64,000 nucleotides of DNA from Lachnocurva sp045579705 (lineage in GTDB: Bacteria; Bacillota; Clostridia; Lachnospirales; Lachnospiraceae): contig JAZNMP010000028.1 of assembly GCA_045579705.1 (NCBI GenBank), forward strand, positions 1 through 64,000. The letters run 5' to 3'. A program made the translations under genes and the position numbers. The notes under the pieces are model-generated. The model was not told the origin of the DNA. It ran no database searches and saw only the letters and a list, made by a program, of their open reading frames with translations. Below, piece after piece: positions 16,904 to 24,951 of the stretch. Every line of letters begins with the position of its first letter. The stretch's first letter is position 1.

Positions 16904-18302
16904 TTTCTTTTCTCCTAGCACTAATTCTTAATAATTTTGTTGTCCCATCTGTGATCTTTGCCCCGAATCCCGTTCTGTAACCTACCACCCAGTATATTTC
17001 TTGGTTATTTGCTACTAACAAGGCAGTCGTACGTTCCCCAGCGGGTATTTTTTCATTTATAAAATATCGCCTAAGCAGCTGCGACTTATCATCGGCCAAC
17101 TGTAGAAAGTCACCTTCCTGACGGTTTCTCAGGCACAGATTGGTTTCAATTTTATCATAATCAAACCATTTCGTATACTTAGATTCTTGAATTTCAGCTA
17201 CGGTTTTTCTCTCAACCGCCTCGACCTCTATTTCATAATCTATAGTATCTATTGTAATCATTTCTCCCAGTTTTGGCTTGAAAAAAATATGATTTTCACA
17301 TTTTACCGATGCCTCGCCGATTTCAGCATCCGGCACAATATAGAGTGCACCGTCTTTTTTCAAAGCTCTAATTCCGTTCGAGAGATTAATCGATTTAGAA
17401 TCAGCGCCTCGTGTCAGAGCATCTATCGCCTTAATCTGTTTAGCAGACACATCTTTGCCCCTGGTTGTCGCGCGTCGCACTAGTTCGAGAATAACCTGTG
17501 TACGAAGCACATCATCTAGCTCAAGCAAACGAGAGCACATAATCTTGCCACCCTCGCACTCGTCAATTATAGCATTTGCACATTTAGAGATATAACGCTC
17601 TGCCTCATCTATAATTCTAGCGGAATGCAAGATATGATCATATGCCCGGGCGTTCATCCCCTTTAATTCCGGGAGAATCGTGTGTCGCATTCGATTCCTA
17701 AGAATTTCATCATCAAAATTCGTCTCATCCGTACGATAGTCCTGTCCCAGGCGCTTCAAATACTCCACCAAATCCCTCTTCTCCAGATTGAGCAACGGAC
17801 GGATTACATCATCTCTCACCGGACGGAGCCCCGAGAGTCCTTTTAAACCAGTTCCTCTAATTAGCTGAAGGAGAAAAGTTTCCACGCTATCTTCCTTATG
17901 ATGCGCCACCGCTATGTGAACCTTCCTGCCCGATGCCTCAATACGCTCTTTAACCTGCCTGAAAGCTCGGTATCTAAGTATACGCGCAGCCTCTTCCTCT
18001 GAAAGTCCAAACTCACTGGAATAAGCTGGAACATCGACATGACATACATCTATCGGAAGTCCTACGCTCTCCACGAGCTCAGATGTAAAAGCAGCATCTC
18101 CTATGCTGTCCTCGCCTCGAATACCATGTTCGACATGAACGACATGAAGCTCGATTTCAAGCTTCTCTCTAATAGCATATAACGCCCGGAACAAAGCGAC
18201 AGAATCCGCTCCGCCCGACACTCCGATTAACACCACATCTCCGGGGTCTATAGGGATATTATGTTTTATAAACTCCAAAACCTGGATTTCTAATCTATCC
18301 AT
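16896..18302 (-). CDS. tilS: tRNA(Ile)-lysidine synthetase
   Basis: Converts the wobble cytidine of the CAU-anticodon tRNA-Ile to lysidine, an essential step in AUA decoding. The 468 residues have the N-type ATP-pyrophosphatase loop GVSGGADS (SGGADS at 29-34), the HGIRGEDS and VAHHKEDSVET motifs of the catalytic domain, a middle domain, and a C-terminal TilS domain near RNRQEGDFLQL..LRRYFINEKIPAGER. The neighbours hpt and ftsH give the classical order. Confidence 0.96.
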   Translation of the reverse strand: MDRLEIQVLEFIKHNIPIDPGDVVLIGVSGGADSVALFRALYAIREKLEIELHVVHVEHGIRGEDSIGDAAFTSELVESVGLPIDVCHVDVPAYSSEFGLSEEEAARILRYRAFRQVKERIEASGRKVHIAVAHHKEDSVETFLLQLIRGTGLKGLSGLRPVRDDVIRPLLNLEKRDLVEYLKRLGQDYRTDETNFDDEILRNRMRHTILPELKGMNARAYDHILHSARIIDEAERYISKCANAIIDECEGGKIMCSRLLELDDVLRTQVILELVRRATTRGKDVSAKQIKAIDALTRGADSKSINLSNGIRALKKDGALYIVPDAEIGEASVKCENHIFFKPKLGEMITIDTIDYEIEVEAVERKTVAEIQESKYTKWFDYDKIETNLCLRNRQEGDFLQLADDKSQLLRRYFINEKIPAGERTTALLVANNQEIYWVVGYRTGFGAKITDGTTKLLRISARRKENE

Positions 18303-18323
18303 CTAAAACCTCTAAATAAAAGC

Positions 18324-18367
18324 AAGATAAAGTCAAAGCTCATTAGTTCAAGCTCCAACTTTATCTT
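18324..18367. terminator. Hairpin between divIC and tilS
   Basis: An inverted repeat, AAGATAAAGT/ACTTTATCTT (18324-18333 with 18358-18367), with an inner AGCT/AGCT pair. It overlaps the divIC stop codon and ends 21 nt before the tilS ATG. On the minus strand it is followed by GCTTTTATTT, a mediocre T-tract suggesting a partial terminator. On the plus strand the T-tract is better, though no + strand gene is present. Confidence 0.55.
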
Positions 18368-18657
18368 TTTTCTTTAAATATTATCCAGTTACCTTTGATC
18401 ATTCCGAGTTTCTCCTCGGCTGTAATCTCAATATATTCATCAGTCTTTGTGTACTGTTCGTATCTGATTAATTCTTCCTGTTCTTTGATGAGTCGGTCTT
18501 TCTTCTCTTCAAGCTCAGCCTCTTTCTGCTTGCTCGCAGTATAGCGGCTGTAAGTATGCCCCATCTGCACAGCAAACACAGTAATAATAAATAAAACGAT
18601 TATAGCCACACTAATCTTCTGTGACGTATTGTTATTCTTCTTAACTCGTTTCTTCAT
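18361..18657 (-). CDS. divIC: Septum formation initiator DivIC/FtsB-like
   Basis: A small bitopic division protein. About 98 residues from the ATG at 18657: a basic cytoplasmic start, one membrane segment (VAIIVLFIITVFAVQMG), then a charged coiled coil (KQKEAELEEKKDRLIKEQEELIRYEQ) and the short EEKLGMIKGNWIIFK end typical of DivIC/FtsB. The frame extends upstream to 18687, but the ATG at 18657 follows the hslR stop immediately (TAGAATG), a coupled start, so it is preferred. In sporulating relatives yabP and yabQ usually separate hslR and divIC; both are absent here. Confidence 0.85.
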   Translation of the reverse strand: MKKRVKKNNNTSQKISVAIIVLFIITVFAVQMGHTYSRYTASKQKEAELEEKKDRLIKEQEELIRYEQYTKTDEYIEITAEEKLGMIKGNWIIFKEKR

Positions 18658-18658
18658 T

Positions 18659-18898
18659 CTACAAATAGCGGAACATCTTCTCCGCATCTTCTTTCTTTAC
18701 GATTTCAGGTGTGGCTACAACTTCAGCCTTTACAACCTTGTTACCAAATTCAATTTCTATTATATCACCAGCTTTAACATTTGCCGATGGTTTTGCCACT
18801 TTTCCATTGACCTGGATACGACCAGCCTGACAAGCCTCATTCGCTACAGTTCTTCTCTTTATTATACGTGATAATTTTAAAAATTTGTCTAATCGCAT
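18659..18898 (-). CDS. S4-domain RNA-binding protein (HslR/RqcP family)
   Basis: A 79-residue S4-domain protein, MRLDKFLKLSRIIKRRTVANEACQ being the RNA-binding core, followed by GRIQVNGKVAKPSANVKAGDIIEI. Homologues (HslR/Hsp15, Bacillus YabO/RqcP) bind the 50S subunit with stalled peptidyl-tRNA and act in ribosome-associated quality control. It lies between the HU gene and divIC, the usual Firmicutes position of yabO. Its start lies only 18 nt after the T-tract of the HU terminator, so expression probably depends on read-through from the HU promoter. Confidence 0.9.
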   Translation of the reverse strand: MRLDKFLKLSRIIKRRTVANEACQAGRIQVNGKVAKPSANVKAGDIIEIEFGNKVVKAEVVATPEIVKKEDAEKMFRYL

Positions 18899-18916
18899 CG
18901 TTTTTCTCTTTCTGAT

Positions 18917-18954
18917 AAAAAAGAGGCTTAAAAAACGACGTTTTTAAGCCTCTT
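18917..18954 (-). terminator. Intrinsic terminator of the HU gene
   Basis: A long stem, AAGAGGCTTAAAAA with TTTTTAAGCCTCTT (18921-18954), followed on the minus strand by a run of six T. It ends 18 nt before the hslR start codon. Confidence 0.88.
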
Positions 18955-18979
18955 CATAATTATTCATTCCGTTAAAGGA

Positions 18980-19255
18980 TTATTTGTTTACGATATCCTT
19001 TAATGCTTTACCAGCCTTGAACTTAGGAGCCTTAGAAGCAGGGATTGTGATCTCCTGTTTTGTCTGTGGGTTTCTACCTGTTCTAGCTGCTCTCTCAACA
19101 ACTTCGAAAGTACCGAAACCAACAAGCTGGATCTTCTCACCCTTTACGAGCTCTTCAGCTACAACATCTGTGAATGCCTTAAGTGCTGCTTCTGCATCCT
19201 TCTTTGAAAGTTCTGCCTTTGCAGCGATTGCTGAAACTAATTCTGTCTTATTCAT
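18980..19255 (-). CDS. hup: DNA-binding protein HU
   Basis: A 91-residue histone-like HU/IHF family protein: MNKTELVSAIAAKAELSKKDAE start, VGFGTFEVVERAARTGRNPQT in the beta arm (GRNPQ motif that intercalates into DNA), and a KAGKALKDIVN tail. It compacts and bends nucleoid DNA. It has a near-consensus promoter and a strong terminator, consistent with an abundant protein, and stands first in the hslR-divIC-tilS-hpt-ftsH run. Confidence 0.97.
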   Translation of the reverse strand: MNKTELVSAIAAKAELSKKDAEAALKAFTDVVAEELVKGEKIQLVGFGTFEVVERAARTGRNPQTKQEITIPASKAPKFKAGKALKDIVNK

Positions 19256-19330
19256 TTTCTTTCCTCCTCTGGAAGTTAAGTCTACCCCGAAATACTCTAA
19301 ATCCCAACTTTCGGGAACAATCTGTATTTA

Positions 19331-19359
19331 CTTATAAAGGTTTTAAAATGCTTTGTCAA
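19331..19359 (-). promoter_or_regulatory. Strong sigma-A promoter of the HU gene
   Basis: On the minus strand a perfect -35 TTGACA (19354-19359), a 17-nt spacer and TATAAG (19331-19336), about 75 nt before the HU ATG. This is among the best promoter matches in the window. The rest of 19360-19468 shows no gene and no clear terminator for the upstream lipoprotein gene. Confidence 0.85.
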
Positions 19360-19468
19360 GAATATCGCCAAAAAATCCCTAAAACTACGCTTTTTTGACA
19401 GTATCTCACAAATTTAGCGCTCTATTTTTGGTAGTAATTATCCTTGATTTTTTCGTCAAAATTGGCTT

Positions 19469-20731
19469 TTAGTCAGTTTTTAACAAGCTTTGTAACGCAT
19501 CCTGCATCGTCTGTAGATAGTCTGTACTATCCGCATTTCTAATATTTGACGAATTTTTCTGCGAAGTGCCTCCATAATTATCTCCAGAATTAGTAGATTT
19601 ATTAATATTCTGGCTCGAATTAGATGATGACTCTTTTGCACTATTCGACGAATTCGATGAAGAATTCTCACTCTTCTGTGTGCTCTGCTCGTTTTTCTTC
19701 GAATTCTCATCGGACAAATCCAATGAAATATCTGCCTTCGGAGAGTTAACATACAGAGTCTTTTTCCAGGTATCGTAACCTTCCGCCTGAACCATCAGAA
19801 CGTGCTTACCATACTTTGTCTTTACAACTTCATTTATAGGCACTTCTGCGCCATCCAGATAGATTTTTGCGCCTTCAACAGCCACATGGAAAGTTATATC
19901 GCAGCTCTTTGGACCCTCACCCTTGAGTTCATCCAAATCCACAACTGTTGTTTCACCACGTTTTACTTCGATGTCTTTCGTTCCACCATAGCCATCATTT
20001 GCGACAGTAAGCGGATATGTTCCTTCAGGCATCTCGATTTCCATGCCCTCTTCCGTAATCTCCGTAAACATCTGCTTCCCGATAGAAACCATACTGTTCT
20101 GGAACAATTCCGTATTCATAAGCTTAATAGTTCCATGGCCTGTAGTTATCGAAACACTTAGGATATCTTTGTCCTTTCCGACAACCCTCAGAACATCTTC
20201 TCTACCTATGTCTGTAGCCGAAGCGATTACATCGTTTGAAAAAACAGGCGTCTCCTCGTTGAAATGGTACTTTGTCTTGCCTATAGTCAGCATTCCCTTT
20301 TCCATATCCAATTCGTACTTCTTTACATCTTCCTGTTCCCACACTTCATCGGTCAATGTAACCTTGCTCAACGTCTTATCGCTCAACCTGTCACCGATAG
20401 TTACGACTCTGCCTGGATAGAACGAATTCCAGCTCGTAGAATCACCGAATCTGTTTTCAAACCTGGTAGCCAGCGAATAGGGATAACGAACCACTCTGTC
20501 ATCACCCGTTATCGCCTGCAAAGTAATCGTCTCTTCCGCCATGTTCATCTCACGAATGAGATACAGGTTAGAAGACTTCTTTGCACTCACCTGCTTCTCC
20601 TGCGGCTCATAAGGAGCTTTCTTTCCAACGATTACATCATCCTGACTCTTACATCCGCCAAACAGACAGAGAACTAAGACAGCCATACACGCCAGGCTCA
20701 TTCTCTTCCTTCGAAAAAAGCTTCCCTTCAT
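19469..20731 (-). CDS. PEGA-domain lipoprotein
   Basis: A 420-residue predicted lipoprotein. The N-terminal signal ends in LCLFGGC with the lipidated cysteine at about residue 27. Two PEGA-like repeats follow, around MEIEMPEGTYPLTVANDGYGG and VEGAKIYLDGAEVPINEV..YGKHVLMVQAEGYDTW. The last roughly 80 residues are a Ser/Asn-rich low-complexity tail. PEGA domains are beta sandwiches of surface or wall-associated proteins; no enzyme motif is seen and the function is unknown. Its ATG overlaps the cca stop codon (ATGA), so it is coupled to the cca-proS transcript. Confidence 0.8.
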   Translation of the reverse strand: MKGSFFRRKRMSLACMAVLVLCLFGGCKSQDDVIVGKKAPYEPQEKQVSAKKSSNLYLIREMNMAEETITLQAITGDDRVVRYPYSLATRFENRFGDSTSWNSFYPGRVVTIGDRLSDKTLSKVTLTDEVWEQEDVKKYELDMEKGMLTIGKTKYHFNEETPVFSNDVIASATDIGREDVLRVVGKDKDILSVSITTGHGTIKLMNTELFQNSMVSIGKQMFTEITEEGMEIEMPEGTYPLTVANDGYGGTKDIEVKRGETTVVDLDELKGEGPKSCDITFHVAVEGAKIYLDGAEVPINEVVKTKYGKHVLMVQAEGYDTWKKTLYVNSPKADISLDLSDENSKKNEQSTQKSENSSSNSSNSAKESSSNSSQNINKSTNSGDNYGGTSQKNSSNIRNADSTDYLQTMQDALQSLLKTD

Positions 20732-22083
20732 TCGTTCTCCTCCCTCATTTCATCCAGGTATTCCTGGACCATTTCGATCAGGACAGTTCGGTCATTCAAA
20801 GACGGAATCTTCATGACTTCATCCAGCAAAAAGTTTAGAATCTGGCCCAACATCGGACCAGGTTTTACTCCCATAGAAATCAGATCTCGTCCATCTATCT
20901 TTAAATCTTTTACAGAAAGCGCATCATCTCTCTCGATGACGATCCTAAAGCATTTTTCAGTATCGCGAATAACGCTCAATTTTTCATCTCGCATATATTC
21001 ACTCTGCGCAAGCACATCCGCCATCTGAAGAGTAATAAAGTCGTCTGCGTTCTCTCTTCCAATCTTTCGCAAGAGTCTGCGTGCAGCCCTCTCATTATTG
21101 CCCGGACGTGCATCATGGTATTGAACCATAGTTTTCACGTATTTAATAGTATTATTATCAAATTTGAGACGTCGCATAATATCCCCGGCAACCTCTACTC
21201 CGAGGACATTGTGCACCTTAAAATGATCCCTTCCAGTCTCATCTGTAGTCTTACTGAGAGGTTTTCCTATATCATGGAAAAAAGCTGCCAGCTTCAACCT
21301 GTTATTCCCTTCAGGAATACTCCTAACAACCTCAATAATATGTCTTCCTACATTATAACAATGGTGAGGCGTATTCTGCTCTGTATTTAAGCACTCGCCC
21401 CATTCTTTCATAAACACCTGAGACAACCCCAGCTCATAGTAATCCACGAGTCTTTCCGGACATTTAGAATAAATAGTCTTCACAAATTCCTCGCGTATTC
21501 TCTCCGCACTGACTTTAGCAAGTGTAGGAGCCAGCTCTTTAATCGCATTAACGGTGTTTTCTTCTATCTCAAAATCAAAACGGGCAGCAAAACGAACCGC
21601 CCTCATCATTCTAAGAGCGTCTTCACTAAAACGTTCTCTAGGATCGCCAACCGAACGGATTAGATGTCTTTCGAGATCGACTATACCTTCATATATATCA
21701 ACCAAGCCTTCTCTATCGTTGTAAGCCATAGCATTTATAGTAAAGTCACGTCGTCTTAGATCCTCTCTCAGATCATCCGTAAAGCAAACCTCTTCCGGAT
21801 GTCTTCCGTCGAGATATTCGCCATCGATTCTAAAAGTAGTAACTTCATAACCATTATGACCTATCATGATAGTCACTGTTCCATGCTGAATTCCAGTATC
21901 GATGGTCTTCTTAAACAGTCTCTTTACTTCCTCCGGTTTAGCCGAGGTCGTAATATCCCAATCCTTCGGTTTTTGCCCTAAAATAGAGTCACGGACACAG
22001 CCGCCTACAGCATAGGCAGCGTGTCCGTTCTCCTCTAATATCTCTATTATATTTTTTACATCTAAAGGCAACTCGATTTTCAT
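20728..22083 (-). CDS. cca: CCA-adding tRNA nucleotidyltransferase with HD domain
   Basis: Adds or repairs the 3' CCA of tRNAs. The 451 residues carry the class II nucleotidyltransferase head (GGCVRD around 27-32, catalytic DWD at 41-43), the neck with RRRDFTINAMAYN and the flexible-loop region, and an HD domain (FFHDIGKP). The tRNA-Leu at 12108 does not encode CCA, consistent with need for this enzyme. Its ATG overlaps the proS stop codon by one base (TAATG) and it overlaps the lipoprotein gene by four bases. Confidence 0.94.
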   Translation of the reverse strand: MKIELPLDVKNIIEILEENGHAAYAVGGCVRDSILGQKPKDWDITTSAKPEEVKRLFKKTIDTGIQHGTVTIMIGHNGYEVTTFRIDGEYLDGRHPEEVCFTDDLREDLRRRDFTINAMAYNDREGLVDIYEGIVDLERHLIRSVGDPRERFSEDALRMMRAVRFAARFDFEIEENTVNAIKELAPTLAKVSAERIREEFVKTIYSKCPERLVDYYELGLSQVFMKEWGECLNTEQNTPHHCYNVGRHIIEVVRSIPEGNNRLKLAAFFHDIGKPLSKTTDETGRDHFKVHNVLGVEVAGDIMRRLKFDNNTIKYVKTMVQYHDARPGNNERAARRLLRKIGRENADDFITLQMADVLAQSEYMRDEKLSVIRDTEKCFRIVIERDDALSVKDLKIDGRDLISMGVKPGPMLGQILNFLLDEVMKIPSLNDRTVLIEMVQEYLDEMREENE

Positions 22084-23522
22084 TAATAAGCCTTACCCCA
22101 GAATACTAACTTCTTTGCAGTTTTTCCGCAGCATACACAAACCTTTGAAATTTCTTCCTGTTCGAAAGGGATGCAACGGCTAGTTGCTGTAGTATCTGCT
22201 TTAATCTTCTCTTCACAAGCTACATCGCCGCACCACATTGCACGAACGAATCCAGGCTTGTTCTCAATAGCATCCTTAAATTCATCATAATCATGAGCGT
22301 CAGTAATATGTGTCTCAAGATGCACTTTAGCACGAGCAAGCATATCGTCATGCATCTGATCCATAATCTCAGCAGCAACCTTGGTTACATCTTCGATAGC
22401 ACATACTGTCTTCTCTCTAGTATCACGACGTACGATTACACAGTTACCGTTCTCGAGATCTCTAGGTCCGATTTCAACACGAAGAGGAATACCTCTGATT
22501 TCAGCCTCAGCGAACTTATATCCTGGGCTCTTATCTGTGTCATCCATCTTTGTTCTGATTCCAGCAGCTTTGAGAACATCTCTGATTTCCGCTGCTTTAT
22601 CCAGGATTCCAGCCTTTTTCTGCTGAATAGGGATCACCATGACCTGAGTAGGTGCAATTCTAGGTGGAAGAACCAGTCCTGAATCATCACCATGAACCAT
22701 GATAATCGCACCAATCAATCTAGTAGAAGCACCCCAAGATGTCTGATGAACATACTGAAGCTTATTATTCTTATCTGTGTACTGAATTCCAAAAGCCTTC
22801 GCAAATCCATCACCAAAGTTATGGCTAGTACCTGACTGAAGGGCTTTTCCATCGTGCATCAGTGCTTCGATTGTATATGTAGATTTTGCTCCAGCAAATT
22901 TTTCTTTATCTGTCTTCTGACCCTTTACCATAGGAATAGCCAGGTATTTCTCACAGAAATCAGCATATACATTAAGCATCTGAATAGTTCTGGCCTCAGC
23001 TTCTTCTGCTGTTGCATGCGCTGTATGGCCTTCCTGCCACAGGAATTCTGAAGAACGAAGGAAAGGACGTGTTGTCTTCTCCCAACGTACTACTGAACAC
23101 CACTGATTATATACTTTAGGTAAGTCTCTATAAGAATTAATAATATTACTATAGAGATCACAGAATAGAGTCTCTGATGTAGGTCTAACACAAAGTCTCT
23201 CAGAAAGCTCATTCAATCCGCCCTGAGTAACCCAAGCTACTTCAGGCGCAAATCCTTCTACGTGATCCTTTTCCTTATCCAGAAGACTTTCGGGGATAAG
23301 CATCGGCATGTAGACATTCTCTACATCATTCTCCTTAAAAATTTGATCTAAATTTTTCTGGATATTCTCCCAAATTGCATATCCATTGGGTTTGAAGATC
23401 ATGAAACCTTTCACTGATGAATATTCCATAAGCTCAGCTTTACGTACAACATCTGTATACCACTGCGCAAAATCTTCATCCATTGGTGTGATCTGCTCTA
23501 CCAATTTCTTGTCTTCTGCCAT
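22083..23522 (-). CDS. proS: Prolyl-tRNA synthetase, short ProS3 type
   Basis: Charges tRNA-Pro. At 479 residues this is the archaeal/eukaryote-like class II enzyme lacking the large editing (INS) insertion of common bacterial ProRS. Motif regions RPTSETLFCDLYS, WEKTTRPFLRSSEFLWQEGHTAHA and a C-terminal zinc-binding-like part ending CVCCGKTAKKLVFWGKAY with a terminal tyrosine are visible. Coupled to cca; AGGAG precedes the ATG. Confidence 0.95.
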   Translation of the reverse strand: MAEDKKLVEQITPMDEDFAQWYTDVVRKAELMEYSSVKGFMIFKPNGYAIWENIQKNLDQIFKENDVENVYMPMLIPESLLDKEKDHVEGFAPEVAWVTQGGLNELSERLCVRPTSETLFCDLYSNIINSYRDLPKVYNQWCSVVRWEKTTRPFLRSSEFLWQEGHTAHATAEEAEARTIQMLNVYADFCEKYLAIPMVKGQKTDKEKFAGAKSTYTIEALMHDGKALQSGTSHNFGDGFAKAFGIQYTDKNNKLQYVHQTSWGASTRLIGAIIMVHGDDSGLVLPPRIAPTQVMVIPIQQKKAGILDKAAEIRDVLKAAGIRTKMDDTDKSPGYKFAEAEIRGIPLRVEIGPRDLENGNCVIVRRDTREKTVCAIEDVTKVAAEIMDQMHDDMLARAKVHLETHITDAHDYDEFKDAIENKPGFVRAMWCGDVACEEKIKADTTATSRCIPFEQEEISKVCVCCGKTAKKLVFWGKAY

Positions 23523-23538
23523 TTTAACTATTACTCCT

Positions 23539-24216
23539 TTAATTACTTATTTTTTCTCTAAGAACAGAGAACTCCTGGAAGTCTTCTCCATGAGGATGTA
23601 TTTTAAACTCCATCTCTTTTTTAGAAATAGGATGGAGAAACTTCACTTTATACGCACATAGTGCAAGTGTTCTTCCTGTATTTGTTCCACCATATTTTCT
23701 GTCACCTAGTATAGGCATATTTCTACCGGCTAGCTGACATCTAATCTGATGAAAACGTCCAGTAAACAGTTCTATATCAAGAAGCTTCATGTTGTCAAGT
23801 GTATCTGCCACTTCATAGGATAAAATCGCCTTTTTCGCTCTAGGATTATTCGAATCCACCACTTTAGCTTTAAAGTTTCTGGTATCCTTAATCAAATAAT
23901 CTTCTAGTCGTTCCGAAGCCGGCACATTATCTCTGTCGATAACCGCATAATAGGACTTCTTAACAACGTGATCAACCAGTTCTCTGCTTAAGAGTTCTGC
24001 CGCTTTTTTTGTTTTAGCGCATAACATTATACCCTCAACCGGCTGGTCAAGTCTATTTATAATTCCTACATATGTACTTTCATTTCTTTCACTTCTTAAA
24101 TTGCGCAAGAAACTAACCAGGTCAACTTCTAAGGAATTCCTGGTCTCAACCGCCATTCCGGCCGGTTTGTAAAGCACAAACAAGTCCTCATCCTCAAATA
24201 TGATTTCAGGATTCAT
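23539..24216 (-). CDS. RluA-family RNA pseudouridine synthase
   Basis: Isomerises uridine in rRNA or tRNA. The catalytic motif is IINRLDQPVEG with Asp57 (numbered from the ATG at 24216); other family marks are FVLYKPAGM, the FTGRFHQIRCQLA region and the ILGDRKYGG segment. An upstream in-frame GTG at 24231 exists, but the ribosome binding site AGAGAGG overlaps that extension, so the ATG at 24216 is chosen (225 residues). The target site cannot be assigned. It lies between the response regulator and proS on the same strand. Confidence 0.9.
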   Translation of the reverse strand: MNPEIIFEDEDLFVLYKPAGMAVETRNSLEVDLVSFLRNLRSERNESTYVGIINRLDQPVEGIMLCAKTKKAAELLSRELVDHVVKKSYYAVIDRDNVPASERLEDYLIKDTRNFKAKVVDSNNPRAKKAILSYEVADTLDNMKLLDIELFTGRFHQIRCQLAGRNMPILGDRKYGGTNTGRTLALCAYKVKFLHPISKKEMEFKIHPHGEDFQEFSVLREKISN

Positions 24217-24261
24217 ACGCACCTCTCTCACAAACCTCTCGATATGATATTGTTCTATGGA

Positions 24262-24951
24262 TTAGATTTTGAATCTATAGCCAACACCCCAGATAGTTTC
24301 AATGTACTGAGGATTAGCTTTCTCAACTTCAATCTTCTCTCTAATCTTCTTAATATGTACAGTTACAGTCGCGATATCTCCGATAGATTCCATGTTCCAG
24401 ATTTCTCTGAACAAATCCTCTTTAGAGAATACGTGATTAGGGTTCTCTGCAAGAAAATTCAACAACTCAAACTCTTTAGTTGTAAGCTGCTTCTCTTCAC
24501 CGTTAACCCATACTCTACGAGCAGTCTTATCAATTCTAAGACCGCGAATATTAACGATCTCGTTATTGATGCTAGGAGCATTTGTAAGACGCTCAAATCT
24601 AGAAAGATGAGCTTTTACTCTAGCTACCAACTCGCTAGGTGAGAAAGGCTTTGTGATGTAATCATCTGCGCCCATTCCTAAACCTCTAATCTTGTCAATA
24701 TCTTCCTTTTTTGCTGATACCAGCAAAATAGGATTATCCTTAATCTCACGAATTCTTTCGCAGATATCGAATCCATCTACGCCTGGGAGCATCAAATCGA
24801 GAATAAACATATCGAATTCTTCATTTAACGCAGTATTTAACCCATCCGTACCATTTGACTCAACCTTAACCTCGAACCCGCTTAATTCCAGATAATCTTT
24901 CTCCAGGTTTGCGATTGCTTCCTCGTCTTCGACTATCAAAATTCTTGACAT
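24262..24951 (-). CDS. Response regulator, OmpR/PhoB family
   Basis: DNA-binding regulator of a two-component system. The receiver domain has acidic residues VEDEE, phospho-acceptor D52 in FILDLMLPG and a conserved lysine in DDYITKPFS. The C-terminal winged helix includes the RVWVNGEEKQLTTKEFELL and TVTVHIKKIREKIE..ETIWGVGYRF segments. The open frame extends to 25041, but GGAGG lies a few bases before the ATG at 24951 and the canonical MSRILIVEDEE start is there. It overlaps the upstream kinase gene by 86 bases, so the two are tightly coupled, with kinase before regulator. Confidence 0.93.
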   Translation of the reverse strand: MSRILIVEDEEAIANLEKDYLELSGFEVKVESNGTDGLNTALNEEFDMFILDLMLPGVDGFDICERIREIKDNPILLVSAKKEDIDKIRGLGMGADDYITKPFSPSELVARVKAHLSRFERLTNAPSINNEIVNIRGLRIDKTARRVWVNGEEKQLTTKEFELLNFLAENPNHVFSKEDLFREIWNMESIGDIATVTVHIKKIREKIEVEKANPQYIETIWGVGYRFKI

